DNA of 64,000 bases, from positions 189,973 through 253,972 of the forward strand of contig QYAI01000014.1 of the NCBI GenBank assembly GCA_003988855.1, read 5' to 3'. Of the stretch, positions 31,738 through 41,220 are shown one piece after another (the stretch's first letter is position 1; each line of letters starts with the position of its first letter). Below the pieces are notes generated by a model that saw only the letters and a program-made list of their open reading frames with translations, ran no database searches and was not told where the DNA came from. Origin of the DNA: Arachnopeziza araneosa. Its lineage: Eukaryota; Ascomycota; Leotiomycetes; Helotiales; Arachnopezizaceae. A program made the position numbers and the translations under genes.

Positions 31738-32395
31738 GATGTCTTCCAGAAGTACGTGTGATTGTCGAAGCGGTAGACGGGACGTTGATTATCTAATTCA
31801 TTCAATTGAAAGTCGAAGACGAGGACGGACAAGAAGAGAGATGCGGCCGCAAGGCGCTGAAGTAGCATCGCGAAAGGTTGTTTGGTGGAATGAGGGACGT
31901 GCGTTCCGGACAAAAGAATATCCGAACAGCACTAACCCGAGGCTACCTCGCCTTGTCGTCAGCCAGCTGCCCACCTCTTCAACCGTCCATAAACATTGAC
32001 AACAGTGATCTCTCAAAAATTATATTTTATTGTCCATCTCGCTTTGGGTAAAATCCATACAATAGCTCTTGATTCTCAGGGTATGTAACCTTATTGGACT
32101 TTATGATTCGTTTCCCGACTTTCTCGTCTAGTGATCATTTATCAACATTCAACCATGTTCACAGCTGCTGCAGGTTTGAAGATTGATTCTAGGCGCTGAA
32201 ACCATATCAGGGGTGGAATCTTTTCACAGCTGCATTTGTATTTAGAAGCAGATTTCTATTCTTTCTCTAGATTGAACAAGCTTTGACTTTCTCTTGTTAA
32301 CATATTTGCTAGGCATCTTAAGAGGCCCTTGAGCTCTGTTTTCTGGAAACTAGCTTTCCTTTCTCTCAACGTTCCCATCACACACCGCATCTGCA
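31738..32395. other. Divergent intergenic region, ctk2 / thioesterase
   Basis: These 658 bp hold both promoters. No gene or RNA was seen; the segment 32150-32390 is pyrimidine-rich ahead of the thioesterase start. Confidence 0.4.
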
Positions 32396-33406
32396 ATGGC
32401 AAGGGTGACCTCACTCGTTGCGCTCCTCGCAACTACGCCTCTCATCCTCGCCTCCCTTACGCCACATGCACATGCACAACCGCAGCCGCACCCCTCCACT
32501 TCCAACCTGGCTGACGAAGATGATACTCCTCTTCCCTTGATCATCTGGCATGGTCTGGGAGATAACTATGCCAACGAAGGCCTCGCCGAAATAGCCAGCC
32601 TTGCGGATTCTGTCAATCCAGGCACTTTCACCTATATCATCAAGCTCGGCAGCGATGCAGGTTCTGATCGTAGCGCATCTTTCTTCGGCAATCTCACACT
32701 TCAAATTGAGCAAGTCTGTGATGAACTCGCGTCCCATAATATTCTATCCACTGCTCCTGCTGTCGACGCTTTAGGCTTTTCTCAAGGAGGACAATTCTTA
32801 CGTGGCTATATTGAACGATGTAACTTCCCACCCGTTCGAAGTCTCGTAACCTTCGGCTCGCAACACAATGGCATATCTGAATTTCAAACCTGCGGTGCTA
32901 CAGACTGGCTCTGCAAAGGAGCGCAGGCTCTCCTTCGCTCAAACACTTGGTCATCTTATGTCCAATCCCACCTTGTTCCAGCACAATATTTCCGCGATCC
33001 AAACCAATATGAACAATATATTGAGAACTCCAACTTCTTGGCAGACATTAATAATGAGCGTGTGTTGAAGAATCAGAAATATAAGGAGAATTTGGAGAAG
33101 CTTGAGAAATTCGTGATGTACGTCTTCGAAGACGATACAACGGTGATCCCAAAGGAGACGGGCTGGTTTGCAGAGGTCAATGGAACAGAGGTGACAGAGT
33201 TGAGGAAGAGGGATATTTATACAGAAGATTGGCTGGGTCTCAAGGCTCTTGATGAAAAGGGAGCATTAGAGTTCTTGAGCACGGAAGGAGGACACATGAG
33301 TCTGAGTGATTCATTGTTGAAGAAGGTGTTCTCGGAAAACTATGGGCCCATAGGAAAGAAATTTGGGAAGAAACAAATTGAGAATATCTGGCAGGAAGAT
33401 TTGTAA
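32396..33406 (+). CDS. PPT1: Palmitoyl-protein thioesterase 1
   Basis: A single exon of 336 aa. Met is followed by a hydrophobic signal peptide ending near Ala27. The alpha/beta hydrolase core starts at Leu-Ile-Ile-Trp-His-Gly-Leu-Gly-Asp (oxyanion region). The nucleophile elbow is Gly-Phe-Ser-Gln-Gly-Gly with Ser129; the general base is His300 in Gly-Gly-His-Met; the acid is probably an Asp in Glu-Asp-Asp-Thr-Thr. Gly-Ser-Gln-His-Asn-Gly-Ile is the family-specific loop. It removes palmitate from cysteines of proteins during lysosomal or vacuolar degradation. N-glycosylation sequons (Asn-Leu-Thr, Asn-Gly-Thr) fit passage through the secretory route. It is convergent with the L1-domain gene, 159 bp apart. 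Confidence 0.94.
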   Translation: MARVTSLVALLATTPLILASLTPHAHAQPQPHPSTSNLADEDDTPLPLIIWHGLGDNYANEGLAEIASLADSVNPGTFTYIIKLGSDAGSDRSASFFGNLTLQIEQVCDELASHNILSTAPAVDALGFSQGGQFLRGYIERCNFPPVRSLVTFGSQHNGISEFQTCGATDWLCKGAQALLRSNTWSSYVQSHLVPAQYFRDPNQYEQYIENSNFLADINNERVLKNQKYKENLEKLEKFVMYVFEDDTTVIPKETGWFAEVNGTEVTELRKRDIYTEDWLGLKALDEKGALEFLSTEGGHMSLSDSLLKKVFSENYGPIGKKFGKKQIENIWQEDL

Positions 33407-33565
33407 GGTCATTCGCTGTAATAATTGTAAGATGATTAGTTAGCAGAAATACATTGCTTTCCATTTATCTGCTCATATGAATTGCCAGGTTTTTACAAGC
33501 CAATGAATGTTGCCCAACCCCATACAACTCCTGACACCAAACAATGCATTTAGAAAGACGATAGC

Positions 33566-34776
33566 TCATGCAGCACTCTTCTTCTTCTTTGATCTCTTCG
33601 AAGCTTTTGGAGCAGGTACATCATCCGCATCCAACATCACCTCTGCCTTCTGCTTCTTAAGTTTCTCTTTCCTTAAAGCAATCTCCTTATCCAGTTTATC
33701 ATCATTACCCTCCAACAACTTTTGCTTCTTCGTTTTCTTCTCCGTCTTCTCCAACTGGTCCGACTCTACTCCCTCCAAAACCTTCGACTTCCTCTTCTTT
33801 GAAATATTAGCCTCTGCAATCTGCTTCACTTCTTCTTCATCCAAAACCTGTTTCTCATCCACCCAGAGCGCATCCGCCAGCCAAACAGGCAGAGCTACCG
33901 TTTCGGGTCCCTTGATGTAAATACTCCTCACTCCTCTCCACTTCTTCGGCACCAAGTCCACCAAGCCTGTCACAGCAGCTTCTACATTCTCCGCAATCTG
34001 TTCAGGCGTCCATGAAGCATAGCCTATCCGAATAGCCGTGTTTATACTGGGTGAGAGGTGGACCACTGCTCCTGAGATGCCCTTTTCAATCGCTTTCACA
34101 ATCTTGGGAATAGGCGCCGCACCCCGCCCTCCATCTTTCTTATTGGGGATCTTCTTTCCATCCACCCTTGCTGCTGCTTCGGCAATGTCAACTGGGATAG
34201 GTCTCTTTGCCGTGGACTTGTAGAACGTCTTTCCAAGTGCGGCGGGTAATAGTGTTATTATCCTGTCATCGGCTAGGAAGATGTCGTGTTCAGCGAAGAG
34301 TTTGCGCTGTGCCTCATACTGGTTCCATTTCTTCTTGATCTTGTCAATTCCAACAACCTTCGTGATGCGCTTTGAAAGGTCGGCAGGGAAGGCTGGGGAC
34401 GCCACGAGGTCCTTGTAGGTGCGTTGCGGGTCGGCGGTGATGAGGCAGATGGTGGTTGTGGGGGAAGCGTTGAGGGGATGTGGGAGGGGGATGAGGCGGG
34501 GCTTCAGAGTCTTCTGAGAGGTGATGTGGGTTTTGGTAGTGATGGTCAGCCAGATTGGGGTTTCAAGGGCGGGATCTTCGTCGATTAAACTCGGTTTGCT
34601 GGGTTGAGAAGCACTGGACTGGATGTGCTTTAAGAGAGCTTTAGACGCTTTGAGAGTCTGCATATTTGTTAGGGGCCTTGGCTGGATGAAAGAGGGTCGC
34701 CTACTTGTTCAGGGGAAGGGGGAAATGGCAATGCGCTGTCCCGCTCGATGGTGAGGGCTGTAGAGGTGGGAGGCAT
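33566..34776 (-). CDS. Ribosomal L1-domain ribosome-biogenesis factor (Cic1/Utp30/RSL1D1 family)
   Basis: Two exons (34776-34705, 34657-33566; intron 47 bp with a CCTAAC branch site) give 387 aa. The first exon encodes 24 residues (Met-Pro-Pro-Thr-Ser-Thr) and joins as Pro-Glu-Gln/Thr-Leu-Lys-Ala-Ser-Lys-Ala-Leu-Leu. The ATG at 34663 overlaps the 3' splice site and is not the preferred start. Residues about 25-260 form the L1 fold, with the blocks Leu-Ile-Thr-Ala-Asp-Pro-Gln, Val-Val-Gly-Ile-Asp-Lys-Ile and Lys-Arg-Pro-Ile-Pro-Val. The last 110 residues are Lys/Glu-rich with several Lys-Lys-Arg-Lys type nuclear or nucleolar signals. Its length and basic tail fit Cic1 better than Utp30. The role is pre-60S ribosome assembly in the nucleolus, by family. 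Confidence 0.88.
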
Positions 34777-35780
34777 CTTGGAAGGTCTGTAGGTTGCAAG
34801 AGAATCTTGGAAAGGGAGAGATGAGGTGCTCAAAAGTTAGCGAAGCGCAGTTGATTTTTTGTGAAAGGCGGTGGCAGAAATGTATCCAGCCTTTCCTGTT
34901 TGGGCGATGTGGGCGATGTGGGATGTACAAAATGTTTTGACGGACTTTCACTCTTCTTTCACAGCACACATGTGACACGAGAAAGGTGCACTTCCATTTC
35001 AAGGTTCAATCCGATCTCTATCTAGGGCTCTGCTGGATTCCTATCCTAGGCAGACCCGACCAGACGTGAGGGAGATGCTTCGGGACCAATCCAGCTTTGA
35101 TTCACCGCCTTTCTTGCACCCATTTCGACTTGGCCGAGTGGAATTGTTCTCAGCTGCAAATCGGTGGGCCGATGGTGCAAGAAGCCGAGCATTGAACAGG
35201 CCAGCCATGGACGAGACCCGATGTGTCTCATGGGTGCGTAGAAATCTTATGTTGCAGCTTGCCTAGCGTGTAATAAGGACCGCGAAAGAGGCTGGGATGG
35301 GGAAAATGCTGCACCTACGCGACCAGCAATTGAGCCTCACCAAAGGTTGAGATGAAGACAAAGAGCAGTGGAAAAGCCACGGGATAAGCTGAAAGAATCA
35401 AAATTGGACTGAATAATCAAGTCGATAGTTGCGTCGTTGAGTCTTAGTTTGTGGCCTCACCAAACGTCATAAATTGTGCCGTGCTGGGGCCATGGGATTC
35501 TGCCACCGTCCCGTCGGTTGAGACGCGCTCTGCTCCTCCACCCAGCGCGAAGACCCATCTTCCGAGCTCGACCGTGTTCGTGACCCTTCTTAAACCTCCA
35601 ATTCCTTCCATATTTTCCTTACACAAGTGGCCGACCTTCGACCTGAATATTCTCTCTCGTCAAAACTCCAATATCCCCCATTCAATTCCCCCAATATCAA
35701 AAGTGGTGTCGGCGCGTTAGTCGCGTTGATATCCACGTCGAAAAGTCTTCCTGGGCACTCGCACTAGGTTGAAGCTGTAG
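34777..35780. other. Divergent intergenic region, L1-domain / FHA genes
   Basis: 1.0 kb with both promoters. A CGCGAAA match to the SBF-type cell-cycle box (CRCGAAA) occurs at 35281-35287. A C/T-rich tract precedes the FHA start. No gene was seen. Confidence 0.35.
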
Positions 35781-37382
35781 ATGTCGGTCATGATGGACTC
35801 CTCTCCCAGCAAGACGAATTTACAGCCAAGTCTACCTTCTACAGTGGGCGTCAAACGACCGGCACCCTCACTTCTACCAGCCTTCGAGCCTCTATCCTCC
35901 TCGCCGGGTTTCCCTCGTCCATCGAAGAGACAAGCCCGATCTTCGCCCTCTGAACGCGAAGCAGCATATTCAAAGTATCCTACACCAATTCCTACCTCGA
36001 CCACCGGAATTCTCTCATCTTCACCACCTCAAGTTCAACCCCGATCCCGTCTCCAACGTACCCACTCCACTGCCTCTGAGCGAGCTCCTCTATCAGCTGT
36101 ACGAACAATCACTCTGCCCGAGAATGGAGATGTCCTCAAGATGGGCAGGTCAAGCAATTCCTCTCATTATCAGCTCTCTGCCAATCGCCTCATCTCTCGA
36201 ATTCACGTCGAAGCACGTTACATTGCTGCCACGATGCCCCTCGAACCGAATAAAATTGAGCTGAAATGTAAAGGTTGGAATGGCATAAAACTGCACTGTC
36301 AGGGACGGACGTGGGAGTTAGCAAAGGACGATACATTCACAAGCGAGACTGAGTTTGCAGAAATCATGTTGGATGTACAGGACGCGAGAGTTCTGGTTGC
36401 TTGGCCGGATCGGGATCGTAGGGATAGTCTGGGATCAGGTGAGAGTTCTTGGGACGATGAGAGCAGTCCTCGGGGACGAGCGTCGGCAGTAAATGCTCGT
36501 GGACAGATCATCGCGTCCTCTCCTCTTCGTCACGGTCAAAGACTTCAGTCACCTGTTTCTCCGACTCCAGCTGGAGGCTTCATGTCCTCCAGCCAACCCT
36601 CCAATCTCTTCTCTGAGTCTTCAGCTTCGGAACTCGCGGTTGTACAAGTTTACGAAGATGCTTCCTCGCCCATTGCTGAGATACCGGAAGGTCACTCTCA
36701 AGTCTCGACACAAGCCGCAACTTCTTTTGCCGTTCCCCAACTTAGTCAGTCTAGCAGCGCATTGAGCGAACCAGAAGAACAGTCAGAGGATGAGCAAGAT
36801 CCCGACGAGGAAAATGATCCGATTGTCCATAGCTTTGGCCCTTTCGGCTCTAATATCATGTCCAATATGGCCTCTTTCAGCACCACATCCCCACCGCTTC
36901 CACGTCGCGATCCTACACCCTTGCCACGCCGCTCCTCATCCGAATCGACTAACGAAGCTGAGACTGTCCCGATCGTCAATCATGTCATCAATCAACTGGC
37001 TTTCTCGCGTCTCTCTTCCACGCCTCTGTCAATCATCTTCTACAATCTCCCAGCCGATCTCAGATCACGGTCTCCATCACAAGAAAACCTCGGTTTGACG
37101 AAAGACAATTTAAGAAAGTTATTGAATGCAACCAAGTGCATTGGCGAGATCCACCGGGAAGGGAAGGATGCAGCTGGCAAGCCACTAGAGAGCGAATATT
37201 ATTATATTCCTGATGAAGACTCGGATGAGCAGAGACGTGCGGCTGTTGTTGATGGGTTAAGGAAGCCCAGTTTGAGGAATTGCAGAAAACAGCATAAGGT
37301 ATGACTCATCACTCCAACAAGAATATTTTAAGCTAAACCCATTCACCAGCAATATTATTGGAAGAAGCCAAAAACTCCGTAA
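35781..37382 (+). CDS. FHA-domain nuclear protein (Tos4/Plm2-like)
   Basis: Two exons (35781-37298, 37350-37382; intron 51 bp) give 516 aa. Residues 1-100 are Ser/Pro-rich and probably disordered. The FHA domain spans about 105-210, with Lys-Met-Gly-Arg (Gly122-Arg123), Ser139-Arg-Ile-His142 and Asn-Gly near residue 168, the phosphothreonine-binding loops. A 250-residue Ser/Glu-rich middle follows. The conserved C-terminus has Cys-Ile-Gly-Glu-Ile-His-Arg-Glu-Gly-Lys-Asp-Ala, Glu-Tyr-Tyr-Tyr-Ile-Pro-Asp-Glu and Leu-Arg-Lys-Pro-Ser-Leu-Arg-Asn-Cys-Arg-Lys. The second exon adds 10 residues, Gln-Tyr-Tyr-Trp-Lys-Lys-Pro-Lys-Thr-Pro, completing this motif. FHA proteins of this type act in cell-cycle transcription or checkpoint signalling. 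The assignment to Tos4/Plm2 is by architecture only. Confidence 0.85.
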
Positions 37383-38291
37383 ACAGAGCTGTTGACGGAA
37401 TTGTTTCACATATTGCCTGGCTCCAACGCCCTATTCGATTTATTGATGATCGCATACCCCATACATTTCTTGTGCTCTTTTAATCAGTGCGTGTATGAGA
37501 GAGAAAGGAATCATACCCAATGCATAGCGAGGCGTATGAAAGATTTTGGTTTGCTTTTCGCGTGGATTTGTCTATTTGAGCTTAGGCTTAAGCTAGGTAG
37601 CTAAGCTTGCTTGCGCGCTTTATGATGGCGTTATTGTTGGTAGAGTAGTAGGAGTTAAATAAAAGAAGTTCGATAATCTATACCCGAGGTTAAATTCCTG
37701 TAAGATTTTTTTTGGACCGACTCAAAAAGTGGTATACGACAATACTACCGCGCAACAAGTCAGCTTTTTGAACGGCAGTAGAATTTCTTCATGGTCCTGG
37801 CATTGTTTAGCTTTCCACCTGTGTGTACAGTTCGATGCCGAGCTGAATCCAGGTTGAATCAAAACAAAAAACCAGTGTGAGCTCGCTTACTAGCCCACTT
37901 AAGTGCACGCCCTACCCCGCAACTCGCTTAGGTAGCTGCCCCCCTGAAACGGACGCCGATCTGCTGTTCGCCCCCATCATACCACAGGAAGAGGAAAGAC
38001 GAGATGCAGGAAACATGTGAGACCAAGAGATTCCACGGAATGGGGCGGGTAGATGGGGAAGAGGGCAAGGGAGCTTAGCATGTCGTGCGACGGATGAGGC
38101 AGTGGCTTGTGTAGTGTCTTGCCACTCGTCGTTTTGTTCGGGGGTGCGGGGAGGAGTAGATGTATATATTAAGACGAAAGGCTTCGTGAGATGGGTTTGA
38201 TCCCATCTCGGTCTCAGTACAAAACTTATCATTGGACTTGAAGAAAACAACACCACCACCACCATAGAGAGCACGGATTCGCATATAAGCA
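37383..38291. other. Intergenic between FHA gene and small conserved gene
   Basis: About 0.9 kb between two rightward genes. A 146-codon leftward frame here has no recognisable features and crosses the next gene's start. No RNA gene was seen. Confidence 0.4.
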
Positions 38292-38618
38292 ATGTCTGAT
38301 CGCAACTCCAACCCTCAGAGTCTCCCCTCATCTTCGTCCGCCCCAGCGCCACCCCTCACATCTGCCACTCCGTCCTCTCAACCCCCATCCAACCCTCACC
38401 CCATCTCGATCCCCGACGGCCGTCGGAACAGTCAAGGCGAGCACCTGCACTCACCAGTCGAGACGTGGAAGCCGAACTTCCAAAAGATGCGCGCCCAGAG
38501 CTGGAACCAGGAGGATTTCAAGCGGGTGCAGTATGTCAATGGTGATGGGGAGGCGTTGAAGGAGTCTGTGGCGGATTGGAAGAGTGGTGTTAATTTTAGT
38601 GAGGTTGTTAAGGAGTAG
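38292..38618 (+). CDS. Small conserved-looking protein, function unknown
   Basis: A single exon of 108 aa with ATG in good context (AGCAATG). The first 45 residues are Pro/Ser-rich and disordered. The C-terminal half has a compact pattern: Trp-Lys-Pro-Asn-Phe, Ser-Trp-Asn-Gln-Glu-Asp-Phe-Lys-Arg, and a final Trp-Lys-Ser-Gly-Val-Asn-Phe. Such Trp-spaced short motifs suggest a conserved binding peptide. I do not recognise the family. No signal peptide or membrane segment is seen. Confidence 0.65.
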   Translation: MSDRNSNPQSLPSSSSAPAPPLTSATPSSQPPSNPHPISIPDGRRNSQGEHLHSPVETWKPNFQKMRAQSWNQEDFKRVQYVNGDGEALKESVADWKSGVNFSEVVKE

Positions 38619-39189
38619 GACAGAGGAGAGGGGCAGGGAAGGCGGGTTGGGTGAGAGAAAGAAATATGAGAACAGGAGTGAGAGGATGTGGAAGGAATGA
38701 TGGTTAGGAGGTGAGCTTGAGAGAAACAAAAATGGGTGACTTAGAGGAGCATGATGAAGATTGGAAGAAGAGAATCTGTGTTGCGACGGTATATAAAATT
38801 GGTTAGCTATGCCGTTGATGAATTAGCTTATGCTCTTCGTAATGAGAAGCTAGAATGTTGTGCTTCACCTCCAAATATGAAGCCAGTCTTACTTGATCTT
38901 GGTAGTAGCCAGATAACGTATTTTCTAAAACAATCACTATGTTCAAGGTTTACATAAGTCCAACAGCAGTAATCAAGCCAACGTAATGTCCGAGTTTGCT
39001 TCTACAAATAGAATCGGCCTAACTCAACAGATGTATCTCGGCGACATTCGTGTTTTATATGCGCAAAAGCAAAGGGTATCTCGAAAATTAACCTTGCGAC
39101 AATCAGCCACTTAAAACAAGGTGTATTATTCCAGAGCAGAACTCCTCTGGCTACCAATAAACGGTCTTCTAGACTCCTCAACATGTAGC
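38619..39189. other. Convergent spacer, nothing seen
   Basis: These 571 bp separate the 108-aa gene and the 2EXR gene. No coding or structural feature was recognised. Confidence 0.4.
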
Positions 39190-40122
39190 TTAGACCGGCC
39201 TCCAACCCCAGATGGAGCTAAACTTTGGGCCATCAATTTTGTCGAGATACTCTTGTGGGTCCGGAAGATCGTGCTCACCACAGCATTCTTCAAACCATTC
39301 TATGCGTTGAGATTCGGTGTCCCATTCAACATGGGCGGATTCGTCTTCCATATCGAAGCACACATGCTCTCGCCGAACCAGGTCTGGCCAGTGCTCGAAC
39401 AGCTGCAAAGGGCCAGTTCCCGAATGAACCGGACTCCCGCCCCAATGGGCCAGATTAAATACCACGGATATCTCGACTAAACCCTGCATAGTCTTGAGTA
39501 GCTTGTTTATAACGCCAAAACAGTTTATTTCGGTAACTTCCCAGCTTTCCTCGTCCACGTTCATATTATTGTCGATGCCAAGATAACGAAGGCCAGTCCT
39601 TTCCGGGTATTTTAGGCTGGCAAAGAAATGAAGAAGTTGATGTTGGAGATCATTATTGAGATACAAAGTATCGAGGAAGTAGTTGAAGACGGTCCGCGGC
39701 TGGTAGATTACATTTCCAAAGCAAGTTGGATGGAGATGAAGGGCTGCTTTTCGAGAATCAATGCATACCCTGAGAGCTGTAGGAATTGGAACACAAGTGT
39801 AGAAGCCTCGTGAGCCGGAAAATTGTAACTCAACAATCCGGGGCTGAAGCGTATAGGTCCAGATCATGGCACGAATCTCAGCAGGTAGCTTTGGGAATGG
39901 CCCAAGTGTTTTCAGGGATGGGCGCGCTGTGGTGAAAGACTTCGTCAATGAGCCATCGGAGGCAGCGTCGGTGATGGTCACAAACGGGAGGATAGCAAGC
40001 TGGTTCATTCTGGCGACGAAGAGAGGGACGTCGTGACTACCGACGTCACCAAGAGCCTCGGTGGCTGAGATGAGATGGCTGATCAAGTTTCCATCGGAAG
40101 CGGAAGCTTGTCTTGTGGCCAA
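39190..40122 (-). CDS. 2EXR-domain protein
   Basis: A single exon of 310 aa. After about 75 residues comes Phe-Pro-Lys-Leu-Pro-Ala-Glu-Ile-Arg-Ala-Met-Ile-Trp, the defining start of the fungal 2EXR domain, followed by Arg-Ile-Val-Glu-Leu and a downstream Pro-x-Ala-Leu-Arg-Val-Cys-x-x-Ser-Arg. The domain continues to about residue 170. The rest is acidic with several Trp and His. These proteins are numerous in Leotiomycetes and Sordariomycetes and have no established biochemical function. No signal peptide is seen. Confidence 0.85.
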   Translation of the reverse strand: MATRQASASDGNLISHLISATEALGDVGSHDVPLFVARMNQLAILPFVTITDAASDGSLTKSFTTARPSLKTLGPFPKLPAEIRAMIWTYTLQPRIVELQFSGSRGFYTCVPIPTALRVCIDSRKAALHLHPTCFGNVIYQPRTVFNYFLDTLYLNNDLQHQLLHFFASLKYPERTGLRYLGIDNNMNVDEESWEVTEINCFGVINKLLKTMQGLVEISVVFNLAHWGGSPVHSGTGPLQLFEHWPDLVRREHVCFDMEDESAHVEWDTESQRIEWFEECCGEHDLPDPQEYLDKIDGPKFSSIWGWRPV

Positions 40123-41220
40123 CCTCGGCGCGTCTGGTCGGTGGGTGACTTGAGAGAGCGTGAGGTTATTCCAGGAGGGTTTAGCCGTATCGTAGGTAGC
40201 ACCAGCCTCGCTAAACTTTAAAATCCGGAGGAGAGTTGTAACGCGACGCCGTCATCACGATGAAAATAAAATTAATGATTGAAAATAAAGATGAAAAATT
40301 AAAAAGGCCGGCGGTTCTGTAGATGATCCGTCGCTGCAGACCGACTTGCGACGCCTCTCCACTTCACGCTGCCATTCGCCGTGTCTCCCCTTTTCATCAA
40401 GTGCCGTTGGGACAGAGTCCGACAGGCACGCACGTCCCGCGTGAGACACACACGGTGGTGAGCGGCTATGATTGGCAGAACTCGCTCTCCCTCCCCCATC
40501 AAGGAAGATTTCGCAGCCACCGTCAAGGTCACGTGTCACGCTAAGCCCCAATGGCTCGACCCCCTTTCGAGATGGTGGAGGGAAAAGACCACCACGACAA
40601 TTTCTTCGAGTCGCACCGCCCGACACTTCTCCAACGATCAAAGAATTCCCAGGTGTTGCCAACCTCTTCTCCCTTCTCTTCCAGCCCTCGCTCCCACCTC
40701 ACTCGTTGTCCCACGGTAAGTTGACAGACACCCTGCAAGGTACACACCACGCACAGGAGCAATCTTTAAATTGAACAGCTTCACTATCCCTGCCATTATT
40801 CTCCAGACCCCTTTTGCCGTGGAAGTCCACGACCACCTTCCTTCAACCTCTCGTCACATCATCAGACTTTCATCAACTTTCATGATACACCTGCGCTGAC
40901 CCCCGAACCAAGTCTTCCGAGTCCCATCTCGACCTCATAGATTCCAGCGACAACGCGACGACGCGAATCATTTATTGCTGAGGACCTTTCTTAGGTACGT
41001 GCACATTCTCTCCAAGCATCGCGAACCCATCGCAGAGCGCACGCAATTCTGCGCATCTCCATGCAAAGAATGCGTTGGAGATTTTCTGTCCATGACGCTC
41101 TTCTCCTCCAAACCCCTTGACGCCCAATTCTAACTTTCGATGACCCAGATACCTGCCTCGTGCCTTCTTACCTAGTCGACCCCTATCGACCCTTTTTCTT
41201 TTAAACTTGCATTTGAGATA
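40123..41220. other. Divergent intergenic region, 2EXR / septin
   Basis: 1.1 kb with both promoters. The right half is pyrimidine-rich and probably includes a long septin 5' leader. No gene was seen. Confidence 0.4.

Noticed and set aside
34658..34663. ATG at 34663 as start of the L1-domain gene
   Set aside because: It overlaps a consensus 3' splice site; splicing to an upstream 24-codon exon gives a more complete family N-terminus.
37912..38352. 146-codon leftward open frame
   Set aside because: It overlaps the start of the 108-aa gene and its promoter and shows no recognisable protein features.
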